64,000 nt of DNA from Saururus chinensis (Eukaryota > Streptophyta > Magnoliopsida > Piperales > Saururaceae): assembly GCA_035235625.1 (NCBI GenBank), contig CP141143.1:4446501-4510500 (forward strand). Reading direction: 5' to 3'. Made by a program: the position numbers and the translations under genes. A model generated the notes under the pieces. That model searched no databases. It was not told where the DNA came from and saw nothing but the letters and a program-made list of their open reading frames with translations. Shown here piece after piece: positions 24,297 to 35,562 of the stretch (its first letter is position 1; each line of letters opens with the position of its first letter).

Positions 24297-27200
24297 GTTC
24301 TACTCTCCTTTGAAAAGCTCGACCTCAAGCTTAAAAGCTGTCTAATGCCAAGAGCTAAAGCTGAATGAGTAGATCCATTCATGTGGTGGTTCTTCAAACC
24401 AAAGAACTTGATATGATGACAACATTTGAAAGCATTCAACCAATGTCACTAGAGCAGCCCACACACTCACATGCAATGTTGACCCAAGGGTATCCCAGCT
24501 TACTTGACCAAAAGAAAGAAATTCCAAATTGCTTGTCCTAAGAAGTATTATACCAGCTTTGGTAGCTTAAGATCGCTTATTTCATACTCACATATAAGAA
24601 ACTTCCACTCAATTTTGTCCCTAGTATATGCTTTGCACCCTGTTTTAGTTTTTACCAAATGTGAACAAGGGGCAAAAACTATTAGTATAAAACTTCTATC
24701 ATGGTGAACTATGAGAAAATACTCTGTCTTTTGCAAGCCTAATTGTGCACTCCAAAATTTCCTGAGATAAATCAAATCTATAGTAAACCTCAGTAAAATA
24801 AAAATTGAACAAACGTGAGAAACCTTTGTTGTCAAGAACATGGAAACTTTAACCCTAGTAGACCAATTTCTTGACTCTGTTCTAGTAGTCGTTGGTGCCT
24901 TAATACCCATGCAGCTTTTCCGATGTCCACCATAAGTTGTAAAGACCTCATATTTCATTTTCAACTAGCAGCAATGAGTGCAGTTCAATGTTTTTTGGCC
25001 GATTCATTATGCTGACTAGTCGAGAATCTTGTAGTAATGACCATATTTCAAACTCTATAGAGAAAAGTGGATGGTCCAAAATGATGCACCGAAACTTCCA
25101 AATCAACACCACTAGATCCCCAATTGAAAAGTGATCAAGGAATAAGAACAATATACAACTGTCTTCTTTAGACATATAATATGTGAGATATATTCTACCA
25201 CTTGGATCAAACAGAATATCAAATGTTAATAAACACATAATCAAACTAAGCTTCTTCTCCTCTTCATAGTTTTGAAAAGAGAATTTCTGACCAAAGTTGT
25301 CTCCACTTGTTAAAATGATATTACCACTGGCTCCAAAAATTATTAATAAGACCAACAAAGTATAAATGGAACAAGGCACAACTTGAACAGATATTTTTGA
25401 CAAATGTTGCACATATTTTAATTCCATCTTAGGCTGCAAAGTGACTTTGATATCATATGAAATTTGTTGAAATAGTTGGAAGCTGGAAACAAGAGTGGCC
25501 ACATTTGAATTTGGCTTCCCAGCTTCACTCTTTGATTTATTCAATACAATCTTCTCTATTTCCCACTTTATTTTCATTGTATCATTTTCTTTACTTTGAA
25601 AGTATGTCATTTTTTGCAATTTCAATACCTCATTCTGAAGTGGTGCATTCTTTGGCAATTCCTGAGTTATTTGAGATTGGAAGATAATATGTTGCTCAAA
25701 GTTCTTCTTATATGTCTACCAAAGTTGATGTTCTCTATACAAATTTTCTTTTAAAAAAGAAATATGAACTTCCAACTTCATATACTAAAAATTTTCTTGA
25801 ACTTTTTTCCTTTGAGTACTATTTAATTTTAACAATTCAATAGCAAGATTTTTTTGTTTCATATCAAAAATTTTGATCTCTTGAAATTCCTTCAAATCAT
25901 CTTTAGCACCAACTAAACAGTCTTCTATTCTTTCTTTCATTAGCTGCTTAGCTTGCCTTGTTGATTCACTTAATAGTTCCACTTCTATGTTTTGTTATGT
26001 CAATTCATCTAACATATAAAGATCTAGAAAGTTCTTCACTTCTGTCATTCGAATTTGCTAAACAATATCAAACTTAACAACACTCATTAGAAGTTTGATA
26101 TTTCCAAACTTTTTTTTATAACTCAGGAAATATTTGTATTCAGCAAGAAGCATATGTCCACACTTAAAACTAATAGGCATTTCACCAGATTTCTCCAAGT
26201 TTAACATGATTGTATCAAGCTCTATTGCATGAATATGCTGTGCCACATATTTAATAAATTTGGACTCAAGAACCACGAATACTAAACCACATCCAATGTT
26301 GTTCCAATCCAATGTCCTTGATTTTAATAACATCTTAACAGAAAATCCATAACAGTAAAAAGATAAGTCTGGCTGTAATCCTCCTCCTTTCCAATTCTGA
26401 ACTAATGCATTATCTTTACAGAATTTTAGCATGTATAGATGTTTTACCTCATATTATACTAAAAGTTTTGATGGAAAATACTCAATGCCCATGCTTTTAT
26501 CTTCATTGTCCACAACTTTTGAAAAGAAGTTAACTGCTCTATGTTTCTTTAACTTCCAATGTTCAAATGTCAACTCAGCTTACACATTCAACTCAAGAAT
26601 TGAGTTATTACCATAAACTACATGATATGTCATTAACTATGAGAAATTAAAATATATTTCATCAACACTTTGAGCTACCAAATATATTTCTATTTCCTCT
26701 ACTCCTCGATGAGTTAACAAATTTTGGATCTCTTTGACAAACTGTCGAACACTTTGAATGCAATGATTAAAATTCAAAATTTGCTACACCAAATAATTTG
26801 TTGAGATACATTTTCCTTCCAAAAGAGTTTTTAGTTTGGACCAACTAAAACTGAATTGTTTACTGCCTTTCATTTGCATCGCTTGTATATATTTATACAA
26901 GGCTGAAATTCTTTTATTTTTCCAACAAACAATTGATTCTACTGTCATATTTTTTACAAACAAATGACATATATAACACATAATTCTATGCAAATTTAAC
27001 TATGGTGGTTTTGGTGGTATTTGTAACATAATTTTCCAAAGCATAGTCCAAAGTTCATCAAATCGAGAATTTAAAGCTGAGATATAACTACCTTGTTGAT
27101 GCATAGACATTATAGGATAGAATATCACTTGCCAAACATCTTGACCATGATTGAGAAACGAATTAAAATCATCTAATTCAGCTTTTATAGTTCTGCTATT

Positions 27201-27584
27201 TTCAATACTCATAGGAAATGACAGATTTTCTTCTACTGAATTTTCTTGATTGAATGACAATTTATTAGAGACTTCACTATTCATCTTAAAGTAAGTGTTA
27301 GCTGAAAAACACTCTGTTATAGCTTTCAAAATTTTAGTTGTTGATACTATTGACTGACATACTAATATATATATGAAGTTAAAGACATTTCTTTGTCCAT
27401 TCCATGTTCCTGAGTTTTATTTTTTCTGTTGTGCCACTCCTTCTATCTCACATTCATCTAATTTCAAATCCATAATTTCCTAATGAATCACTAATTCTTC
27501 TAAGTCATCCAGTTTCTTATGTTCTGCTTTTAAATTTACTTGGATGTCTTCTAGTTCCACAAATGGATTTCTAAAGTTCAGGGA

Positions 27585-27947
27585 CTATTTTTGGTCTTCA
27601 GTTTCAGTTTTCTTTGCTAAGAATGAATATTCTTTGTCATATTGTGATTTATTCTTTGACATTGAATATTGCCTCAACAGAGTTTGTTCATAGTCAATTG
27701 GCATAAATATGTTTTGAATCAATCTCTTCATTTGCATCGAAGAATTAATAGGATATTTTTTTAGCCTCATTCGATTCATTTGAAATTGATTCCACCTAGT
27801 CAAAGCTTCACTTTTTAACTGACAGGCTACTAATTTTACTTTGAGCTCCTCAGGTACTTTCATATACTGAAAATAATTTTTAACTGTAATTATCCATTCT
27901 AACAACTTTTTACTATTCATTCGACCATTAAAAATAGGTATATCCAA
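27585..27947 (-). pseudogene. Retrotransposon gag fragment
   Basis: A 120-residue frame reads MDIPIFNGRMNSKKLLEWI, then VKLVACQLKSEALTRWNQ and a MQMKRLIQNIFMPIDYEQTL stretch. The pattern of FNG..., EWI.....YF, V.LVA..L...A..W and a final (Y..L)-type motif is that of the plant Retrotrans_gag (capsid) domain, usually followed by a CCHC zinc knuckle and protease. Neither is seen here: the frame stops at 27585. The position downstream of the tRNA-Met site on the same strand fits. It is probably a remnant rather than a working capsid. Confidence 0.7.
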
Positions 27948-28288
27948 TTTAGGTCAATTAACTTGAATATTTTGAAATTCACGTCTTCGATTTTGTTGAT
28001 TGCACTTCAATTCTTCATCATTGTATAGATCTTCATTAGTTGAAACTATTAGAGTTACTCGAACTCAATAATTTTGAAGTTTTGGCTATTTGAATTCAAA
28101 TCTCCTGCGAACTCCTGTTTGGATATGTGATTGCAAATTTTTCGAAGCAATATTATTGTGTTGCATTTGCTAAATCACTTGTTGTAACTGAGCCTGAGTT
28201 TGTTGTTGCATTTGTACCAACTATAACATGAGTTGACGTAGATCTGAAGCTTTGGATCTGTCAGATTCCATAGAAGAAGCTAAACCAC

Positions 28289-28300
28289 GCTCTGATACCA
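28289..28300 (-). other. Primer binding site, initiator tRNA-Met type
   Basis: The minus strand reads TGGTATCAGAGC, which pairs with the 3' end of plant initiator tRNA-Met. It is separated from the LTR end by two bases, the normal arrangement. Confidence 0.8.
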
Positions 28301-28302
28301 AA

Positions 28303-28975
28303 TGATGGAGCAGTTGTCTCAGAAGCATCGAATCTCAAAGTCAATTGCAGTCAAAGTTCAACAACAACACAAAGAACCAGCTAAGAAGAGAAGATATTCA
28401 AGCTAGATTTATAGATGAACTTTTTGTTTTTTATATTTTTTTCAAGTGTATCTCAATTACATCAAAGATTACAACTTTCAATATGAAAATGACATGAAAA
28501 TATAAATGAGAATTGGATCAAACAACAATGTCTTAGATCTCAATTCAAATCAACCGAATATTGCAGAAATAGAGTAAGAATTTAATGTTGAAAATCCATC
28601 AAAATGCAGAAATTCATATGAACAAAGTAGCTCCTTCTACGTCAAATCCACGAAATAGATAAGATCTAAAATATTGATCTTACCCTCTCAAATCTATGAG
28701 GAAGCTCAGATTTGAAAGAAACTGGGAAACTAGCTTGAAGTAGTTCGAATTTGAATCTTAAAATTGTCCCTCCTCTTTTCGTTCTCCATTTTATCACACC
28801 CCCCCCCTCCGCCGCCCCCCGAGTTCAGTTTGCCAATAAATGTCCAAATTGCCACTATCTTTATTTCGGTTTAAAACTAAACTGAAAAGGGTAATTTCGT
28901 CTGATCAGTTCAGCTCCGCTTGAATTTTCCGATTTGACCTCTTTGTTATATCACGCTTGAGTATCGTCGCCATGA
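28303..28975 (-). repeat. 5' LTR of the gag-only retroelement
   Basis: Direct repeat of 23603-24296, beginning TGATGGAGCAGTTGTCTC in plus orientation and ending GTCGCCATGA. It contains a C-run (about 28797-28807) that looks like a slippage expansion relative to the other LTR. Confidence 0.75.
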
Positions 28976-28980
28976 ATATG

Positions 28981-31900
28981 TTGGTGGCATCTCTCGTGAT
29001 TTGCAGCCCGTCGTGAGCTATATAATCGGACTTTCTGAACCCTACTGTCTTCATCAGCCGGCTGGCTTGAGGTTGAGATAAAATGGGCAGAAAGCACGAC
29101 GGAGATTGTGGGAAATGAGAAGGGGAAGAAAGCCTTTAGACGCACAACTGCGTGGTACGATGAGGGTGTATGGTTGCCTGCTCAAGCCTCTAAATAGAGC
29201 AGCCAATTAAGCGCTGGTCGTGCCACTCTGGGTGCATCTGAAGTTATCTTCCTCATCTGCTCAAGTGAATGATTGTGGCTTCCCTCTTCGTATAACGGTA
29301 AGGTCATGTATTTGAGGGTTCAAAGTCTCTCGCGTTCTGCTGGAACAACCTGGCCAGGATCTATGTATGGAATTCTTTTTTCAGAGATAGAAAATAGAGC
29401 ATTTATGTGAAGCGATATTTGTCGATAGAGCTACTCCCCTTTTATCCTTCTGATAATTTTTTGTTCAAAGAAATGTCGAGTGCAGGATGGAACTGGAGAG
29501 CATGATACTTGAATGGCGAAATGAGGCGAGACCATCGGAGCGTACTAATTCAAGCCCAAACTTGATGGAAAAAGTGCCCAGAACCTGGGGAGATAGCTAC
29601 TGCAAGTGTTTCGCCTTCTTCTTTTGTACGTTTAGCTGCGTGCTTTTTTTGTTTGAAGATCGCTGATCTGGTATATCAGTGAGGATTGAACCGGGGTCAT
29701 TTACTTTTTGGAAAGATGTGTGCTTGTCAAGTATCGGGGAGTCAAAGGTAAGCTGGACGATATTAGTGCAGAAACAAATGTGCAAATCGACAAAGAAGCC
29801 ACAGCTCTTCTTTCAGGTGCAGCAGAATGTTGTCAGATGATTTCAATTATACCGCACGCTTCTATTACGGAAGTTCTTTCACGTCGTTTTCTGTGTTATT
29901 TGCAGAAGATTTTGCTTTTGGTCGATTGGAGTCTACCGACCTCTGCTAAATGCTCTGTTCCTATTGGCACAGCCCACGAATTTCGTATTCCTGAAAGGGC
30001 CTTGCATCGCAGTTCGCGGACCCAGGTTTCCATTTTAGGAAGATACCTACTCCTACTGCTTCTTGGACTTACTGGACATTGGCCCATCGTCTTGTGTGCC
30101 TCTCTCAACCGGCGACAGATGCAAGCCTCCGCCGTCGATTTTCATGACGATTCTTAATGGTAGCAGAGCTCCTTTCCTGTGGTGAGCAGAATTCCTCCTT
30201 TTCTCAGTTACTTGCATGTTCCATCATCATTGTAATGGTCGGTTTTAGAAAACTAAAATTTTTAATCCCAACTTAGGGAGTATTTATCATTTTAATGGGT
30301 ACTCAAGCAATTGGATTTTTAATCAATTATTTTGTTTAGCCACGCACTGAACGAAAAAAGAAGGCGAACACACGAGGCCTTAAAAAAAGCAGGACAAATA
30401 ATGAGGAACATGGCACAAAAAGTGAACATTGAGTCAGATTAGAAAAAAGAATGGCAACTGTATGGGAGCAATTTTAGCAATGTTCGGGGATGATTATGAG
30501 AATTAAAAACAATAATATTTTGTTTTGTTTTGCTTAGGAACTAGGAAGTCGACAATATATAGAAACGGCACAAGAGACATATATCGTGAAATACCAATGA
30601 GCTCCCCGTCTCCCGCGGGGGGAGATTGGTTAGTGATATATAATGGTTTTTGAATCCTTTTTAGTTCCAAAAATAACTTGCGCTAAGCAAACTCGATTCC
30701 TTATTCCATAAAAAAAAAAATCGACCACTCAGTTTATAAAATTAACATTTCCATTATTCACCGACTTGACTCTGCTAGTCAAGCTCCACAAATTAACGAA
30801 ATACCATTGACAGAAGTTAAAATATTTCTTTTAAAAGTTTGCATGGCAATAGAGTTTGTTCGGTATTAATAATTTTATTTTGTTAAATTTAAGGAATTGG
30901 GTCCTTTAACTTATTTTTTCTCTTAAATAGGTTTTATTATTTAATCAAAATTACTATTTATTCAAATACAACTATAATATAAGATAAAGAAAATATATAA
31001 ATATAAAGGTAATATTTAAGATGTACACGGTCCCAAGCATGCACCGAGCACATCACGCTTATTGGATCTCAGTTTTAAGGAGGGCGGGAAATTAGCAGGC
31101 ACCCCGTATTGTTAGATTATTGGAAGGTGGTGCGCCATGCACATATAAATGGTACCATTAGTGAAAGTTAAAAGAATTATTTTAAATTTCATATGATATA
31201 TAAAATACTTATTGATAATTTTACTTTTATTGATTTATTTGTTTAAAAATAATATAATTTTGTGTAGTCAAAAAATTTACCCCTTTTATACCGTTACTAG
31301 GTTTACACTTAGTAAGTTGAAATTACAGTTATATATGTTTTTATTTTAGCTGTAATTAATATTTTATGTTGAATACTCTCTCTGTCTTATAATATAAAAC
31401 GAAAAGAATATAAGATTTTAATGAAATAGCATCTATTTTAGGCCGTTGAGAATTGGGGGCCTACATTGTTTGTGATTATATTTTTGGGCTTGGCAGGTTG
31501 AAAAACCACTTCAACCCCAGGCCTCATTGTAAATCAACAAGGGTTGTCCTCTTGCTGAAAAAAAAATTAGTGTGTGTTGGCCATGTATTTTATTGAAGGT
31601 ACGATTTATTACCATTAATAACTACTTGTTGCCATGATGCCCAATAATTATGCTGATGATCCGTACCTTGAATGGTGAAATACATGATCAACAAGCTATA
31701 CAATACAAACTAAAAAATTTCTCCCTTTTTGCCAATGTGAAATAAATTTTCGACCCAACCCTAATAGTTTGGTTTGAAGAAGATGCGGGGCCCACTGAAC
31801 AAGGATCACATTTTTCTTATATTATATTAAAAAAATAATTTGCTTACTAGTTATGGACAAAAAAAGCATTGCGGTATGAATTTAGTCTCTCGTTGTATGT

Positions 31901-32221
31901 TTTCTTTCCATAACATTTTATTGAAGGCATTTCTAATACAGCTGTTGAACTCATTTTTGCAGAGGATAACTAGGCTTCTTGGTGCTCCCAAGGCTAGGCA
32001 GGATTAAATTATGTTATTTATCTTCGCTGTAAAAAGAACTTATTTTCTTGAATTATTATTTGTAATAGAACTTTGTGCAATGTTTGGAGCTTCTTCTCTG
32101 CAAACCCTTGTGCATATGAATATTTTTTGTTGTATTCAAAATACTAATACATATTTAGTTCTTGTTTTTTTCAATTTAGGGAAAACCATAATAACATAAT
32201 AGGTTGCACCTTGCACCCTAA
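28981..32221. other. Spacer with small repeat remnants
   Basis: No convincing gene. At 29281-29340 a TATAACGGTAAGGTC box followed by GGGTTCAAAGTCTCTCGC resembles the A and B boxes of a tRNA-derived SINE, without definable ends. At 31377-31420 a CTCTCTCTGTCTTATAATAT stretch resembles one end of a Stowaway-like MITE. A 149-codon frame at 29708-30157 shows no domain. The rest is AT-rich. Confidence 0.35.
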
Positions 32222-33960
32222 TATATACCTACATCAGCTAAAACTGGATCAACTAGAAAATTGAAAAATGAAAACTTGCAAACTAGAAATTGGAAAACTA
32301 AAAGCTAGAAATTGGTAAACTGAAAAATGGGATATTGAATAACTCAACTAGAAACTTGAACAACTGTCTACTCTATCCAAAAACATGATGAACTCATGCA
32401 ACAACGTAATACCAACAAAAAATTGGTTATGTATACATTTCATATCCACAAAAATAAATTTTTTTCTAAACATGTATCATATTTGAAGTTGTTCTTATGT
32501 TTTTTTGGAGTACTTGCCTTTTTCTTTTTTGCTGAATGGACTTTTCTCTTTCCTATATGGTTTCTGATTGCAAAAGATTCTCCTATATCTATTCTACTAC
32601 TGTCTTCATTATCATTGCGCTCATGATGCCTAACTGAGAATTGACAAGTAGTTCTATTATGGCCATACCCCTTACATTTACTACACTTCACCGTTCTCTT
32701 TTCTTCGCCGTGTAAGAGTATTCGCTTCTTCTTTAGTTGTCCTACAAGAATCGTTGACTGTGGAGGCTTCAATTGAATTACACATATAAAATCTGGTGTA
32801 TCCCATTGACCTTTATGTAGAACAGGGTATATGCCGCACTTGTAAACCTCTTTATATGTATCAGCCCTATAAAATTAGGAGCATGCATAATAATCAATGT
32901 GTCTTTTTGAGCATGCAACTAGGGCATGCTCACATGGTAGACCTATGGCCTGAAATTTCCCACAGGTGCATGTCCTAGCTTCCAAATCAACCTTATCATC
33001 ATATGGATACGACTTTATATAAAGCTCATGTGCACTGATAGGATAGCATGCAAGTGCACGTGCTTCCTTAGCCATTGCCTCAATCTCATTTTCTGCCCAT
33101 AAGGTTAATTCAGTGGTCCACTCCCCTGCACATGTGATACGTTGATACCACATACTTCCATATTTAAGTATATACCCTCTAATATGGCTAAAATTAGATA
33201 TTCCCAATACTCTTTAATCATAGAGTTAAAACTCTCGCACCTATTAGAAGTCATTATATTATACCTCTTACCAGGAAAGTGTACACCCATTTTGCTACAT
33301 CTACATCAATTAGCCACTTGTGTGCATCTGGATTAATCCATTGTATGATGGTCATTTGTTCGTCAAATTCCTGCAGACGGTTTGTCTTTATCGCAATGTA
33401 GAAGTTGGGGGAGAGGCTTGGATCTTTAAATTTTGCATTCATATTGGACCACACATGATAAGCACAATACCCATGTACACAGTCCGAAAATATATTTTGA
33501 ACATGTAAAATGATTGAATGGTTTTTGTCAAATATGATAACCAGCCCTTCAATGTGGTTCAGGGCATGCTTCAGATGTTTAAGGATCCACTCCTATGATT
33601 TGTTGTTTTCTGATTCTCTGATCCCTAATGTAATATGGTACAAGTGATTGTCACCATCTAAAGTTAATGTCACAAATAAGATGCATCTATACCATCCTTT
33701 CAAATATGTGTCGTTTATAGCAATGACCTTGCGCATGTGCCTCTTGAAATTCTCAACGCACATGCCAAAAGATACAAAACACCTTTGAAATAATTTGTCT
33801 ACAATGTCGTATTTGTTTTCTGTGGTAGTCCTTAGATTCATCTTTTCCAATTGGTGTAGATATGCTGAAAGGCACTCATAAGACTCCTTAAATGTTCCAT
33901 TCAACTTCTCTAGAGTAGCCTCTTTAGCCTTAGCCTCTTTAGCCTTCAAAGTCTTACGGT
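32222..33960 (-). pseudogene. Decayed Mutator-like (MULE) transposase
   Basis: Read on the minus strand, fragments appear in the order of a MuDR-type transposase. First (33949-33593) comes the catalytic core region, with FKRHMRKVIAINDTYLKGWY and LTLDGDNHLYHITLGIRESE, matching the family pattern of a D in an AIDGT-like block and a DGNN.IYP.AFGI-like block. Next come CESFNSMIKE (near 33240) and a SWIM zinc finger CTCGKFQAIGLPCEHALVA (33207-32875). Last is a CCHC knuckle CSKCKGYGHNRTTC (32772-32440). The frames are split by stops and shifts, so no functional enzyme can be made. Beyond it, 32222-32380 holds AAACTGGA/AACTAGAAA-like tandem units resembling those in the arms of the element at 14.6-21.3 kb. 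The other terminus was not found. Confidence 0.8.
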
Positions 33961-35562
33961 AACTTATAGAAATTCTATATTTTACATTAAAATCTTTTTT
34001 AAATAGTAAAATCTACATTTAAAAGAAGTGCAAATAATTACTTATAATACTTTTTAAGTATTGAGTTACTTAAATAAAATAAAATATAATTATTAATATA
34101 TATTTTTTTAATATAAATCTATCAATTTAATTTAGGACAGAAGAGGTTTTTTTCGGAACGAGTTGGGGCGGGGACATATCTACTAATTAATAGGGTATTA
34201 TGGTCCATGAAATGACCTAATCGCCTGATCTGTTCTTCCAATCCACTCGCCCAAGCACTTTGCTGGACATGTGTCCCGCCTAAACTTTGTCATGGCCGAA
34301 ATGTAAGATGCTGGCTCTGCCTAATTCAGTTTCGAGATAGTTAATGCTCGCTGGAAAGTGTGACGAAAGATTGCAACTTTCATCCTGTTAATCAGATTAA
34401 AATACTTTCCGACAATAGTTCCCGTTATTACCAGACGAGGCACCTCTGTTCTCCGCCGGTGGGATAGGAACTGCATAGACGAGGCAATTCCTCCGGTCCC
34501 AGGTAAAGGATCTTCAACTCAGCAAATGGAGTTTTTCTTGTTCTTCTACTTTTGTGAGGCTTATGGATATCGTTTCAAAGTTCTTAGCGGAGTTGCTTGA
34601 TCCACCTCGTTAGGTGGGCCGTTGACAAGTCCAAGTATCTATTCCACGCACTTCACGAGTCAGTGGTGCAGATTATGTGTTCAATACGTCTTGTCGTAGT
34701 CGATATTTAGGATGGTCTATCTGCCAAATTTTTAGTATAGAAATAATTAATGGCTGAGAAATTTTGGATAGATCGACTTGGTGGAAATCATAACCCAGGA
34801 TTATTCGTCCATCCTATCAATGGGATTGTTTTACTTACTGGAGACGGTCCCTGATTTACTGTAGATCGAATGATATCCAACGCTTCATTAGGATCCACAT
34901 AATTTGGGGTCTCTTCCTACCAGACGAGGCAATCTCATGGCCGCAGGAAGGAGGATCTCCCACTCTGCACATGGAGTTTCCTGATCAATTCCTTTAGTTA
35001 GCCATTCTCAATAGCGGCTCCTGTTGAATAACCGCAAGCGAAGTCCAAACTTGATATTAGGACGTAAGAGGTGTTTATTATAGACTCAAAACTCTTGTCG
35101 CTTAGCTCTGATGGGATAAAAAATTAGCTGTCCCACACCAGTGGCCTTCACTCGTTTGTTGTCACGTTATAGCAACGTCGTTTTCTTTATATCTCATTCA
35201 ATATCATCTCTTTCTTTTCGACCACTATAAAGAGGTTATAACAATCAAAGGAGTTAAGAATATCTGTGATATGGTGTTTTTTTTTTTTGCTTGAACAAGG
35301 TGTAGGATGCTTCTAATGAAGGAATCTTAACCGCAACTTGCTGCCACACTTCAAAGGGTGTGATAAAGAAAGTTTAATTTCCACCTGTCAAGAAAATAAT
35401 TTCATTGTTTAAGTAGTCAATTTTAAAAATCATTTGACCCCGGAAAAAGTTTAAATTAATCACCCCGAAGCGTCTCCGTTGCACATACTGCAGTCCTGGA
35501 CTCCAGGCCGCACCTGGCACTCAAATAGCTTGCTATCTGCCATTTCTTTCCGCCCCGCTCCA
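33961..35562. other. Spacer and putative promoter region of the STP7-type gene
   Basis: AT-rich to about 34130, then mixed. The sequence CAGACGAGGCA occurs near 34432 and 34921, with a shorter AGACGAGGCAATTC at 34477. Each larger copy is followed by a GGATCT..AACTC/CACTC...CAAATGGAGTTT-like block, so a diverged direct duplication of about 440 bases is likely. A (T)n run lies at 35279-35288. No TATA box could be assigned with confidence. Confidence 0.4.

Larger units (their letters stand above)
23603..28975 (-). mobile_element. LTR retrotransposon with gag but no recognisable pol
   Basis: Two direct repeats, 23603-24296 and 28303-28975, flank a 4.0-kb interior, and ATATG directly abuts both outer edges (23598-23602 and 28976-28980) as a 5-bp target duplication. 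On the minus strand, TGGTATCAGAGC at 28300-28289 lies two bases inside the right LTR; this is the usual binding site for initiator tRNA-Met, so the right LTR is the 5' LTR. A purine tract (AAAGGAGAG) precedes the left LTR. A gag-like frame follows the PBS. The remaining 3.3 kb holds broken frames with coiled-coil-like and hydrophobic stretches but no YxDD reverse transcriptase, RNase H or integrase signature that I could see. It is therefore probably a decayed, non-autonomous element. The LTRs differ at many positions, so the insertion is old. Confidence 0.8.

Noticed and set aside
29708-30157. 149-codon frame
   Set aside because: No domain, no splice partners, no neighbouring evidence; left as unassigned spacer.
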